A stretch of 29,001 nucleotides of DNA from a virus: positions 1 to 29,001 of IMG/VR virus record IMGVR_UViG_3300032246_001518. One strand, written 5' to 3'. Each line of letters opens with the position of its first letter. Positions within the stretch are counted from its first letter, which is position 1. The notes beneath the pieces are model-generated. The model was given only the letters and a program-made list of their open reading frames with translations. It was not told where the DNA came from and ran no database searches. The translations under genes and the position numbers were made by a program. This document shows, piece by piece, positions 20,250-26,774 of this stretch.

Positions 20250-20606
20250 ATGAAAGATTTTTTTTATAACATAAATAAAAGGCTAGAAGAGTTTTCTGAT
20301 TTAGTTGCAGAGAAAGCTTCTAGTCCTATCTTTTTAATATGTCATATTGTTTTTTGGGCAGCATGGATTTTGCTTAAAATAGAGCCATTTCCATACGGCT
20401 TACTTACTTTAGTAGTATCGCTAGAGTCCATCATTTTGGCTGGACTTTTATTATCTTCGGGAAGTCGGGAAGGCGAACAAGAAAAAAAGATCGCTAGAAA
20501 AGACTTGCGAATCAGTACTGAAACCAATATAATGGTTGAAGAAATAAGGGATATCATGAGTGATATTCAAGAAGATATTAGGGATATAAAGGACTTGGAG
20601 GAATAA
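20250..20606 (+). CDS. Two-TM membrane protein, DUF1003-like (118 aa)
   Basis: Two membrane helices are evident (SPIFLICHIVFWAAWILLKI and FPYGLLTLVVSLESIILAGLLL), linked by a short EPFPYG turn, followed by a charged coiled coil (EQEKKIARKDLRISTETNIMVEEIRDIMSDIQEDIRDIKDLEE). This arrangement, including PFPYGLLTLVVSLE, recalls DUF1003 or the related low-affinity iron-permease-like families; I am not certain which. Both termini should face the cytoplasm. It is followed at once by a 31-aa membrane peptide, and the pair could form a lysis or membrane-remodelling unit downstream of the lysin. Leaderless promoter. Confidence 0.72.
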   Translation: MKDFFYNINKRLEEFSDLVAEKASSPIFLICHIVFWAAWILLKIEPFPYGLLTLVVSLESIILAGLLLSSGSREGEQEKKIARKDLRISTETNIMVEEIRDIMSDIQEDIRDIKDLEE

Positions 20607-20701
20607 TGCCAACTCTGGAAATTGTTAACACAATATTGCTTTTGGTTAACACCACTGCAATTGTGTTAATGTCATTAACATGTCATTACAAAAATAAATA
20701 A
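20606..20701 (+). CDS. Single-TM micropeptide, 31 aa
   Basis: ATG 20606 shares a base with the upstream stop and has a strong GGAGG 5 nt upstream. The peptide MPTLEIVNTILLLVNTTAIVLMS... is one membrane helix with a short Lys-containing tail. A holin-, antiholin- or regulator-type membrane peptide is plausible from location and size. It ends just before a bidirectional terminator. Confidence 0.65.
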   Translation: MPTLEIVNTILLLVNTTAIVLMSLTCHYKNK

Positions 20702-20713
20702 TTGTTTAAAAAT

Positions 20714-20747
20714 AAAAAGGCTATAGTTAATTAACTATAGCCTTTTT
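20714..20747. terminator. Bidirectional terminator between convergent units
   Basis: A perfect 34-bp palindrome (AAAAAGGCTATAGTTAA and its complement) with A-run and T-run flanks. It separates the plus-strand lysin operon from the minus-strand operon ending at 20758. Confidence 0.92.
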
Positions 20748-20757
20748 ACATATATAA

Positions 20758-21054
20758 TTACTTTTTTGCTTTTGCTCTACGCTGTTCAACTTGAATATCT
20801 GCAACAGAAGGTGCTGCTGCATCAATTGTTGAAAATGCAGAATTAATTTCATCTGCTGTAAGTTTGCCATCATCCATAAATGAACGAGCTAATTTTTCAA
20901 CAACTGCAGCAACTGCTGTAAGTCCTGCCACTGTTATTGCTTTTGCTGTTGAAATTCCAGCTATTGCTCCTGCTCCTATAACTGCTAAACCATTTGCAGC
21001 AAAAACTGCAATGATACGCAAAAGGATATTTTTAATGTTTTTTACATTTTCCAT
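20758..21054 (-). CDS. Holin-like membrane protein with EF-hand-like segment (98 aa)
   Basis: The N-terminal half has one or two hydrophobic segments (LLRIIAVFAANGLAVIGAGAIAGIS and AKAITVAGLTAVAAVVEKLA). The C-terminal half, FMDDGKLTADEINSAF, resembles a degenerate EF-hand seen in holin-type proteins of actinophages. Start: ATG at 21054 with GGAGGA 7 nt upstream; an in-frame TTG at 21069 would place the ribosome site inside the gene. The end (EQRRAKAKK) is basic. As the last gene of the minus-strand operon, beside two more membrane proteins, it is a candidate holin for the CHAP lysin. Confidence 0.68.
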   Translation of the reverse strand: MENVKNIKNILLRIIAVFAANGLAVIGAGAIAGISTAKAITVAGLTAVAAVVEKLARSFMDDGKLTADEINSAFSTIDAAAPSVADIQVEQRRAKAKK

Positions 21055-21056
21055 TT

Positions 21057-21170
21057 TTAGTTCCTCCAATCATCATATTTACAAATTATTTCTGCAATTG
21101 CATATGAAAATGCATATATGGTTAAATATGCTGCAATTACCATTAATCCTAGCTTTAATGTTCCGTTCAT
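21057..21170 (-). CDS. Single-TM micropeptide, 37 aa
   Basis: Minus-strand ATG at 21170 with AGAGGAAG 4 nt upstream. The product (MNGTLKLGLMVIAAYLTIYAFSYAIAEIIC..., ending KYDDWRN) is one membrane helix plus a short polar tail. It overlaps the end of the upstream gene (TAATG), and its last codons hold the ribosome site of the holin-like gene, so all are translationally coupled. Function unknown; membership of a holin/antiholin set is possible. Confidence 0.65.
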   Translation of the reverse strand: MNGTLKLGLMVIAAYLTIYAFSYAIAEIICKYDDWRN

Positions 21171-21352
21171 TATTCTTCCTCTCTATGTCTAATTGGACTG
21201 GTCAATATCCAAACAATTGTTGTAAATATAATTCCGTATCCGACAACAACTTTTGCACTACCATCCAAAACTACCCAGGCAATAAACATACCAAGAAGGG
21301 TCCATGCCTGATCAATTAAGTCATTGATTACATTTTTAATTAGTCTTACCAT
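21170..21352 (-). CDS. Two-TM small membrane protein, 60 aa
   Basis: Hydrophobic stretches TLLGMFIAWVVLDG and VVVGYGIIFTTIVWILTS, a basic/amphipathic N-terminus (MVRLIKNVINDLIDQAW) and a charged C-terminus (PIRHREEE) give a small holin-like topology. ATG at 21352 overlaps the end of the large secreted-protein gene and uses GGAGGA inside it. Second of four coupled minus-strand genes. Could be a holin or antiholin; no family recognised. Confidence 0.68.
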   Translation of the reverse strand: MVRLIKNVINDLIDQAWTLLGMFIAWVVLDGSAKVVVGYGIIFTTIVWILTSPIRHREEE

Positions 21353-23748
21353 CTTTCATTCCTCCTTGAACCACCTGAATTTGTACCACCACTTGAACCA
21401 CCAGATGAAGGAGCACTAGGTGCACCACCTCCAGTAGCCAAACCTACTGCATTAAGTGCAGCTCCTGTTGCAACAACTGTTGCTACAACCATATTTGTTG
21501 CTTCTTTTCTTTCACTTGGAGTCATGTCTGCTCCAATGCTTCCAAGTGCTGCAAGTGCTGCTCCTGGATCTGTAAATGCTGCTTGTAGTAATGCTCCTGG
21601 ATTTTGAACTAATTCTACATTTGCAGCAACTTCTGCTGTAATAACTAAAACCTCACCAGATTCAGAAGTTCTAACTGCAACTGGAGTTTCTGGTGGAAGA
21701 TCAACATAAGAGACACCAGATGCTTTAACTTCTGCTGCTGATATAGATTCTCCAGGCTTTAAATTTTCTACTAATGATGTAACAACTGCTGCTACTTCTT
21801 CTTTTGTCAGTTCTTTTCCATTTTTAGCATTTTCTGCAATCTTTGCTAATTTATCTGCTTCTGCTTTAGCTTTTTCTGCTTCATCTTTAGCCTTTTGTTC
21901 TTCTAACTTTGCATTTGCTTCTGCTTTAGCTTTTGCTTCAGCTTCAGCTTTTGCTGCTTCTAATTTAGCCTTTGCATCTTTTTCTGCTTGAATTTTTGCA
22001 TCTTCTTCAGCTTTTGCTTTTTCAGCCTCTGCTTCTTTAGCTTTTTGTTCTGCTAATATACGAGCATCTTCTGCTGCTTTTGCTTCCGCTGCAGCTTTTT
22101 CTTGTGCTATCTTTGCTTCTTCAATTGCTTTTTCTGCAGCAATTCTATCTGCTTCTGCTTGTTTAGCTATCGCTTCTGCTATTGCTGCTCTTTCTGCTGC
22201 TGCAGCAGCTTCTTGTGCTGCTCTATCTGCTGCTATTTGTGCTTCTCTTGCAGCTTGTTCTGCTAATGCTCTAGCTGTTGCTTGTCTAACAGATTCTTCC
22301 GCTGCTAAAGTATTCTGAACAGTAGAGTTTGCTGCATCTACGGCTGATCCCATAGCATTTACTGATTGATTAACAAGCAACAAAGCTGAATCTAATTGTG
22401 ATTTTGCTATTTCAACTTGTGCTTGCCAATAGGATACTTCATTAGTTGCTGTTATCCAGTTAGATTGTGCTGCTTGAAGTGCTTGTTGTGCTGCATTTAT
22501 TTCTGATTGTAATGCATTTTTATTTGATTGTAATTCAGACATTACATTTTGTGCAGCAGTCAATGTTTGTTGTGCTAAGGCCAGATTGCTTTGTGCAGTA
22601 GTTAGTTGTTCTGCAAGATTTGTATTAGAAGCAGGGGGAGTGTAAGGAGTGTAACCAGTATTATCAATATGTGCTGTAAAGTTAGTAGAGTTTGTTCCAG
22701 ATGTTAGTGGAATTGATGTACTTTGCATTTGATTATTTACATATCGAACTAACTGTACTGGATTATTATAATTATTTCCATTCATTCCAACAGAAGAAAT
22801 ATCTGCTTTCCAAGAACCATCTAATGGGTTTACATCAGCATCAAATGTCATATAAGTTTTTGATGTATTCCATGATCTTGATCCGTAAGGAACAACATTC
22901 CATTCAACTAAAAGACTGTTAATTGTCGTTGAATATCTAACATATGTATCTGAGTCAACGTTCCACCAATCACGGAAGTTAACATAAACTGCTGGAGCAT
23001 TTCCTCCCCATCCTTGAGGAGTACCAAAAGATATTAATCCATTTGTAGCAACGTAAACATCTGTATATGTTTGATCTCCAAGTTTAAGAGCATATGGAAG
23101 ATTCATTCTAAATGCCCAGTCATCATCTTTTGGAAAGTTTGTAGTTTGTGGATTACCAGCATTTTCTAACCGTATCTGGTTTTGAACTAATGCTACATCT
23201 TCTTGACGAGCAAGGACTGTAGCACTATCTATATTTATTGTTACATTCTGGCTATCAATATGATTATTAAGAACTGTCATGCTATCTCTCAAAGATAGAA
23301 CTGTTGCTGATTCTGTGGCTACTAATTGTGTCATGGCTGTTTGAGTTTCTATCGCTTGAACCAGCAAATTTTGAGTTGAAACAACATTATTGATAGCAAC
23401 AGTAGCACTATCTACTATTGTTTGAGCTTGTTGAATGGAGGCCTGAGCCTGCGTAATAGTCGCTGTTATAGTCTCTGTAGGGCTTGTGATGGCTGTTGCT
23501 TGGGTTTGTATAATTGCCGTGGCAGTTTCAGCTACTGATATTGAATTATTTGCAGATAAAATTATAGAATTAGAATTTGTAATTAAAGGCGTAGATGTAT
23601 CTGTAATAAGTTGGGCTGGATCTGGAACAATTTCAGTATTAGTCTGACCTGTAAATGTATCTTCTGCATTAGCTTTATTAAAAGATAAAATGTTTATTAA
23701 TCCTATTATAAATAAGATTGCAAGCGTAATTTTAATCTTTCTGGTCAT
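21346..23748 (-). CDS. Large secreted protein with NIDO-like domain and long coiled coil (800 aa)
   Basis: Sec signal peptide at 1-28 (hydrophobic ITLAILFIIGLINIL, cleavage after KANA). Residues about 40-200 are a Thr/Ala/Gln-rich helical region. About 205-350 look like a nidogen-type (NIDO) beta domain (YTDVYVATNGLISFG, VYVNFRDWWNVDSDTYVRYS, LLVEWNVVPYG, YMTFDADVNPLDGSW). Residues about 370-690 form an Ala/Glu/Lys-rich TolA-like coiled coil. Then comes a Val/Ala-rich hydrophobic segment (NMVVATVVATGAALNAVGL), a Gly/Ser linker and a basic tail RRNERW. No LPxTG. Excellent ribosome site GGAGG. It could be an adhesin- or fibre-like protein, or a surface-exclusion protein; the coupled small membrane genes may anchor or export it. 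Confidence 0.78.
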   Translation of the reverse strand: MTRKIKITLAILFIIGLINILSFNKANAEDTFTGQTNTEIVPDPAQLITDTSTPLITNSNSIILSANNSISVAETATAIIQTQATAITSPTETITATITQAQASIQQAQTIVDSATVAINNVVSTQNLLVQAIETQTAMTQLVATESATVLSLRDSMTVLNNHIDSQNVTINIDSATVLARQEDVALVQNQIRLENAGNPQTTNFPKDDDWAFRMNLPYALKLGDQTYTDVYVATNGLISFGTPQGWGGNAPAVYVNFRDWWNVDSDTYVRYSTTINSLLVEWNVVPYGSRSWNTSKTYMTFDADVNPLDGSWKADISSVGMNGNNYNNPVQLVRYVNNQMQSTSIPLTSGTNSTNFTAHIDNTGYTPYTPPASNTNLAEQLTTAQSNLALAQQTLTAAQNVMSELQSNKNALQSEINAAQQALQAAQSNWITATNEVSYWQAQVEIAKSQLDSALLLVNQSVNAMGSAVDAANSTVQNTLAAEESVRQATARALAEQAAREAQIAADRAAQEAAAAAERAAIAEAIAKQAEADRIAAEKAIEEAKIAQEKAAAEAKAAEDARILAEQKAKEAEAEKAKAEEDAKIQAEKDAKAKLEAAKAEAEAKAKAEANAKLEEQKAKDEAEKAKAEADKLAKIAENAKNGKELTKEEVAAVVTSLVENLKPGESISAAEVKASGVSYVDLPPETPVAVRTSESGEVLVITAEVAANVELVQNPGALLQAAFTDPGAALAALGSIGADMTPSERKEATNMVVATVVATGAALNAVGLATGGGAPSAPSSGGSSGGTNSGGSRRNERW

Positions 23749-23779
23749 ATCTGACCTCCGTATAAAGCATATTTATTTA

Positions 23780-23788
23780 ATTATAACA
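23780..23788 (-). promoter_or_regulatory. Minus-strand extended -10 promoter (TGT-TATAAT)
   Basis: On the minus strand TGTTATAAT lies 32 nt before the ATG at 23748. Its upstream region overlaps the plus-strand promoter at 23795-23824, so divergent transcription may compete. Confidence 0.65.
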
Positions 23789-23794
23789 TTTCTC

Positions 23795-23824
23795 TTGACA
23801 AAAACATATTTTAGGTGATACACT
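23795..23824 (+). promoter_or_regulatory. Plus-strand promoter (TTGACA-18-TACACT), leaderless
   Basis: TTGACA 23795-23800, 18-bp spacer ending TGA, -10 TACACT 23819-23824. The start codon at 23830 coincides with the expected transcription start. Confidence 0.75.
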
Positions 23825-23829
23825 TGAGC

Positions 23830-24138
23830 ATGGACATAAAAGCTGCCGAAGAACATATTATGGAAACTACAGAAAATGATAAAATTATAGATAGATTTGA
23901 TGCTAAGCCACCTTGTCCATGCTCTACATGTGCTAAGTCAAGAAGTTGGGAAAGAAATCAAATAATAAATTCATTATTAATGCATAAAGCTGAATATTTA
24001 ATTTACAGGGGATCTTCATTTGATAATGAAGGAAATCTTTTATGGGCTAAAGATGATGCTGCTTCATACGCCGAAGGCATTGATAAGGTTATAGAATTTA
24101 TTGAAAATAGAGAGCCAAAAAAAGCTGAAAAAAAATGA
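23830..24138 (+). CDS. Hypothetical protein with CPCSTC motif (102 aa)
   Basis: A GTG at 23815 in the same frame lies inside the -10 region, so ATG 23830, at the predicted transcription start, is the true leaderless start. The protein contains AKPPCPCSTCAKS (three closely spaced Cys) followed by helices (SWERNQIINSLLMHKAEYLIY, DAASYAEGIDKVIEFIENRE) and a Lys-rich tail. Possibly a small metal-binding protein. No family recognised. It overlaps the next small gene by ATGA. Confidence 0.72.
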   Translation: MDIKAAEEHIMETTENDKIIDRFDAKPPCPCSTCAKSRSWERNQIINSLLMHKAEYLIYRGSSFDNEGNLLWAKDDAASYAEGIDKVIEFIENREPKKAEKK

Positions 24139-24284
24139 CATACGAAGAAGAAATAAATTTAAGAAACAAGATTGCTGATGAGATACTTGAAATGCAGTAT
24201 TTTGATGGCCAAGCATTGACTTCTGTATTTGCATTACTTTGGATTAAAAAATGTGCTGATGTGGCACGGGGTGTTGAAAAATAA
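24135..24284 (+). CDS. Hypothetical small protein, 49 aa
   Basis: ATGA overlap with the upstream stop. The product is helical and acidic at the N-terminus (MTYEEEINLRNKIADEILEMQ) with a hydrophobic C-terminal half (LTSVFALLWIKKCADVARGVEK). Similar helical peptides are frequent in phage early regions. Function unknown; coupling and frame integrity support that it is real. Confidence 0.6.
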   Translation: MTYEEEINLRNKIADEILEMQYFDGQALTSVFALLWIKKCADVARGVEK

Positions 24285-24308
24285 CACTTTTTATAGTAGG
24301 ATAGGTAT

Positions 24309-24452
24309 ATGAATACAAATAAAGAAAAAATGAAAAAATTGATTGAAAATCAGAATGGAATTGAGCATGTTCCAGTAACTGATGAAGATGCCGAGTTTTT
24401 CTTAAAAGCTTTGCTTGGAGATTATAGAGGGCCTGGTTATAGACAAGAATGA
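24309..24452 (+). CDS. Hypothetical small protein, 47 aa
   Basis: ATG 24309 is preceded by AGGATAGG. A helical basic N-terminus (NTNKEKMKKLIENQNG) is followed by an acidic part (TDEDAEFFLKALLGDYRG). It overlaps the next small gene by ATGA. No family recognised. Confidence 0.55.
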   Translation: MNTNKEKMKKLIENQNGIEHVPVTDEDAEFFLKALLGDYRGPGYRQE

Positions 24453-24598
24453 ATAATTTTTTAGCTATATTTATTTTATTAACAATGTTTTTTGCAGTAA
24501 AATACGTAATGCTTAAAATTGATTATAAAAATTTAATTAATCAAAATAATTTTTTAAAAAATTTGCAAAAATCAAAAAGAAAAAAAACTGACTCTTGA
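24449..24598 (+). CDS. Single-TM small protein, 49 aa
   Basis: N-terminal membrane helix (FLAIFILLTMFFAVKYVML) then a Lys/Asn-rich cytoplasmic tail (KNLQKSKRKKTDS). Start is coupled by ATGA; its stop codon lies within the -35 box of the next promoter. Unknown role. Confidence 0.58.
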   Translation: MNNFLAIFILLTMFFAVKYVMLKIDYKNLINQNNFLKNLQKSKRKKTDS

Positions 24599-24649
24599 CA
24601 GAATTAGTGTCAAGGTGCTAGAATTAGTCATAACTACTAACAAAGGAAA
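24594..24649 (+). promoter_or_regulatory. Promoter with palindromic operator and conserved leader
   Basis: TTGACA (24595-24600), 18-bp spacer ending TGC, -10 TAGAAT (24619-24624), then leader AACTACTAACAAAGGAAA (24632-24649), identical to that of groES and at the same distance. The -35 forms one arm of the inverted repeat CTTGACA-N7-TGTCAAG (24594-24614), a candidate repressor site. Confidence 0.82.
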
Positions 24650-24652
24650 TAA

Positions 24653-25519
24653 ATGAAAAAAGTATTGCTTGTTTTAGCAATTATTTTAGGCTCAACTGTT
24701 TCAATTACTGGAAATGCAAATGCAAGTGATTGTAACGCAACAAATGGTTGCGGTGATTGGGCAATGGTTGATAGTACTGGAACAGTTGTTGCAAATGTTG
24801 TTTGTCAAGAATCTGTTTGCGGTGCAAATGGATCGTGGGCTGGTAAAGTACCAGTGGAATTTGGTTGCAAAGATTGCACATATGTATTGCAAGTCCCAGC
24901 ATCAAAAACGGGGGAGTATCAAGGTTCATTTATAAGTCCACTTACAGATGCTTCACCAGTTAAATATGATGTTAAAACAAATACATTTTCTCAAGAAGGA
25001 AAAGCAAGTACTCTTGAAAATTCAACCGACTTCTCAAATCATGAAGCTCCACAAACTATTGAGACATCAGGCAATGTTGTAAAAGAAACTGTGGTATCTT
25101 CAACAACTGATTCAAACATTAGCATTTATACGAATTATAATAAGGTAGCTTTTACACCTAGCGTGGTTGATGAGACTAATAAACCTATTATTAATTTGAA
25201 CTCAAATTACGTAACAGTTTCTTCTATCTCCGTTTCAAGAAGTGAAACAACTGTTGCTACTACTTCTTATGAAACAAAAACAGTTGTTTCAACAGGTAAA
25301 CAAAATGAAACAATTGTAACAAATACAATAGAGGCAAAAACTGAGGTGACTACTTCTGGATTAAAGATTAGTCAGCCAATTGTAGAGTCAGTAACTATCG
25401 TCAAGGGCACAACAGTTCCACAGGTCATTGCTTCACTTACAGCAGTAAGAAAGTCAGCGCTAGAAACTTATAATGCTTATATTGTAAGAAAGCTTAAGGC
25501 GATGAAATTCCTCGGATAA
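24653..25519 (+). CDS. Secreted Thr/Val-rich protein with Cys-rich N-terminus (288 aa)
   Basis: Signal peptide MKKVLLVLAIILGSTVSITGNANA (cleavage after residue 24). The first 75 residues of the mature protein carry six cysteines (CNATNGCGDW, VVCQESVCGANG, FGCKDCTY), suitable for disulfides outside the cell. The remainder is Ser/Thr/Val-rich extended sequence (VSSISVSRSETTVATTSYETKTVV), ending in a basic helix (RKSALETYNAYIVRKLKAMKFLG). It is preceded by a strong promoter with the groES-type leader, suggesting abundant synthesis. Third signal-peptide protein in the window. Role unknown: host-surface modification, superinfection exclusion, or a virion appendage. Confidence 0.75.
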   Translation: MKKVLLVLAIILGSTVSITGNANASDCNATNGCGDWAMVDSTGTVVANVVCQESVCGANGSWAGKVPVEFGCKDCTYVLQVPASKTGEYQGSFISPLTDASPVKYDVKTNTFSQEGKASTLENSTDFSNHEAPQTIETSGNVVKETVVSSTTDSNISIYTNYNKVAFTPSVVDETNKPIINLNSNYVTVSSISVSRSETTVATTSYETKTVVSTGKQNETIVTNTIEAKTEVTTSGLKISQPIVESVTIVKGTTVPQVIASLTAVRKSALETYNAYIVRKLKAMKFLG

Positions 25520-25544
25520 TGAGCGAAAAACAGGAAGGTAAATA

Positions 25545-25850
25545 ATGAAAATTTGGTTGATTTTGATCATGTCATTCTACACAGTTGTAGTAGTTGGTGG
25601 CATTCATTATTATGAAGAAAAGATCAAAAATTGCAACAATAAGGTATCTGAAGCCATTAAAGCATTAGGAAAGCAATTAGATATCAATATTGAATTAGAT
25701 CAACATAATGAAATATTAAAAAATCAAATTAAATCTTTAAAGGCAGAAAATACAGAGTTTCGTAATGCCTATGGAAAGTATGAAGGTGAGCTGTATAGAT
25801 TAAGCCAAGGAACACCTTATGTAAACCCGTATGGACCAAAATTTGACTAA
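25545..25850 (+). CDS. Membrane-anchored coiled-coil protein (101 aa)
   Basis: N-terminal membrane helix (IWLILIMSFYTVVVVGGIHYY), then a coiled coil (EEKIKNCNNKVSEAIKALGKQLDINIELDQHNEILKNQIKSLKAENTEF) and a Tyr/Pro-rich end. The shape recalls Rz-type inner-membrane spanins, but a monoderm actinobacterial host would not need a spanin and no outer partner is visible, so I leave it unassigned. AGGAAGG precedes ATG 25545. Confidence 0.68.
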   Translation: MKIWLILIMSFYTVVVVGGIHYYEEKIKNCNNKVSEAIKALGKQLDINIELDQHNEILKNQIKSLKAENTEFRNAYGKYEGELYRLSQGTPYVNPYGPKFD

Positions 25851-25938
25851 TAAATGTAACCACAAATGGGTTCTTACACCCAATGCTATTAAATGTGACT
25901 ATTGTGATCAAATAAAGATTGAATACGGCAAAAAATGA
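25831..25938 (+). CDS. Zinc-ribbon micropeptide, 35 aa
   Basis: Overlaps the upstream gene by 20 nt in another frame. The peptide carries CNHKWVLTP and CDYCDQI, a C-x-H...CxxC arrangement typical of tiny phage zinc ribbons. Start is an ATG without a strong ribosome site, so coupling is assumed. Confidence 0.55.
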   Translation: MDQNLTNKCNHKWVLTPNAIKCDYCDQIKIEYGKK

Positions 25939-25994
25939 GGCGAAAACTGGAAGCTATTTTAACAAAAGTTTGGCTACGCCAACATTAAATGGTA

Positions 25995-26024
25995 TTGACA
26001 GATTAGACAGCAATTGGATATAAT
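25995..26024 (+). promoter_or_regulatory. Consensus promoter, leaderless (TTGACA-18-TATAAT)
   Basis: TTGACA 25995-26000 and TATAAT 26019-26024 are both perfect. ATG 26031 falls at the expected +1, and there is no Shine-Dalgarno. Confidence 0.85.
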
Positions 26025-26030
26025 ATAAGT

Positions 26031-26243
26031 ATGAGCCTACAAAGTTATGACATACCAGACCCATTTGAAGCATTTGTAGCCAAAAAATATGAGAATTATA
26101 AAGGCATGTTATACGATTTTTTTGCAGATGAATGGCATTTAAAAACTGCTTGCTGTGGGGAAGAGCTTTATGCCCCGAATAAGAAGACAATGAATAAGAT
26201 CAGACTATATCATACTCGCAATGAATGTATGGGAGGGTACTAA
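26031..26243 (+). CDS. Hypothetical protein, 70 aa
   Basis: First gene of a leaderless transcript. Sequence MSLQSYDIPDPFEAFVAKKYENYKGMLYDFFADEWHLKTACCGEELYAPNKKTMNKIRLYHTRNECMGGY is split here by features: an acidic aromatic N-half, CC pair, and a final Cys that might join a metal site. It directly abuts the Fe-S carrier gene (stop followed at once by ATG), so an Fe-S-related role is possible but unproven. Confidence 0.68.
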   Translation: MSLQSYDIPDPFEAFVAKKYENYKGMLYDFFADEWHLKTACCGEELYAPNKKTMNKIRLYHTRNECMGGY

Positions 26244-26573
26244 ATGATATTAACCGATGATGCAGTCAAGAAAGTGGCAGAGCTGATTAAAGAATCTCAG
26301 ATAACCACACCTGGAAGACCTCAATTCTTACGTATATCTGTTCAACCTGGGGGATGCTCAGGACTTAGATATCAAACCTACTTTGACTATGAAGAAAAAG
26401 AGGGGGATGTAATCTATCCCTTTGAAGGCTTTGATCTTAGATTAGATAGAATGTCAGATCCTTACTTACAAGGCTCAAACCTAGATTTTGTAGACACAAT
26501 AGAGAAGCAAGGCTTTACGATAGATAACCCTAATGCACAAGGCTCATGCGCTTGTGGGGATAGTTTTCACTAA
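26244..26573 (+). CDS. A-type Fe-S cluster carrier (IscA/SufA/ErpA family), 109 aa
   Basis: A-type carriers accept Fe-S clusters from a scaffold and hand them to apo-enzymes. The three conserved ligands are present: Cys38 in QPGGCSGLRY and Cys102/Cys104 in GSCACGDSFH (C-x-C near the C-terminus). The intervening fold matches (ISVQPGGCSG, YFDYEEKEGDVIY, YLQGSNLDFVDTIEKQGFTIDNPNAQGSCACG). Length is normal. It begins directly after the stop of the 70-aa gene. In this phage plausible clients are the WhiB regulator and the three radical-SAM enzymes. The specific subtype (IscA, SufA or ErpA) cannot be settled by eye. Confidence 0.93.
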   Translation: MILTDDAVKKVAELIKESQITTPGRPQFLRISVQPGGCSGLRYQTYFDYEEKEGDVIYPFEGFDLRLDRMSDPYLQGSNLDFVDTIEKQGFTIDNPNAQGSCACGDSFH

Positions 26574-26574
26574 A

Positions 26575-26673
26575 ATGAGCGATGCCCTATGCACTAAATA
26601 TGGATGTGACTATCAACTAGACATTGATGGTCAAGTAACATGTGCTAATTGTGGTGCTATGGGCGGTTGGTAA
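26575..26673 (+). CDS. Zinc-ribbon micropeptide, 32 aa
   Basis: Starts one base after the Fe-S carrier stop. Four cysteines (Cys6, Cys11, Cys23, Cys26; pattern C-x4-C...CxxC) in MSDALCTKYGCDYQLDIDG and VTCANCGAMGGW make a minimal zinc ribbon. Its stop overlaps the next start. Confidence 0.6.
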   Translation: MSDALCTKYGCDYQLDIDGQVTCANCGAMGGW

Positions 26674-26774
26674 TGACTCAAGAAGAGCTTGATCAAATGG
26701 TTAAAGATATTGTAGATAAAGCTAAAGCAAAAGTGCAGGCTAAATACGGGAACAAGAAAAGGCATAGACAATGA
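26673..26774 (+). CDS. Helical micropeptide, 33 aa
   Basis: TAATG overlap with the zinc-ribbon gene. An amphipathic helix, acidic at the start (TQEELDQMVKDIVDKAKAKVQA) and basic at the end (YGNKKRHRQ). Stop overlaps the next ATG (ATGA). Unknown role. Confidence 0.5.
   Translation: MTQEELDQMVKDIVDKAKAKVQAKYGNKKRHRQ

Noticed and set aside
20864-21319. Plus-strand 151-aa frame
   Set aside because: It is antisense to three overlapping minus-strand genes with strong ribosome sites and membrane-protein character, and has no ribosome site of its own.
25757-25770. A further copy of the TTCGTAATG half-site
   Set aside because: It lies inside a coding sequence and lacks the CCAGCGAA partner 12 bp upstream, so a chance match is likely.
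25545-25850. Rz-type inner-membrane spanin
   Set aside because: Topology is similar, but an actinobacterial host lacks the outer membrane that spanins act on, and no outer spanin partner is visible.
25935-25988. 17-aa frame overlapping the end of the 35-aa zinc-ribbon gene
   Set aside because: Too short to support without conservation data, even though it starts in an ATGA overlap.
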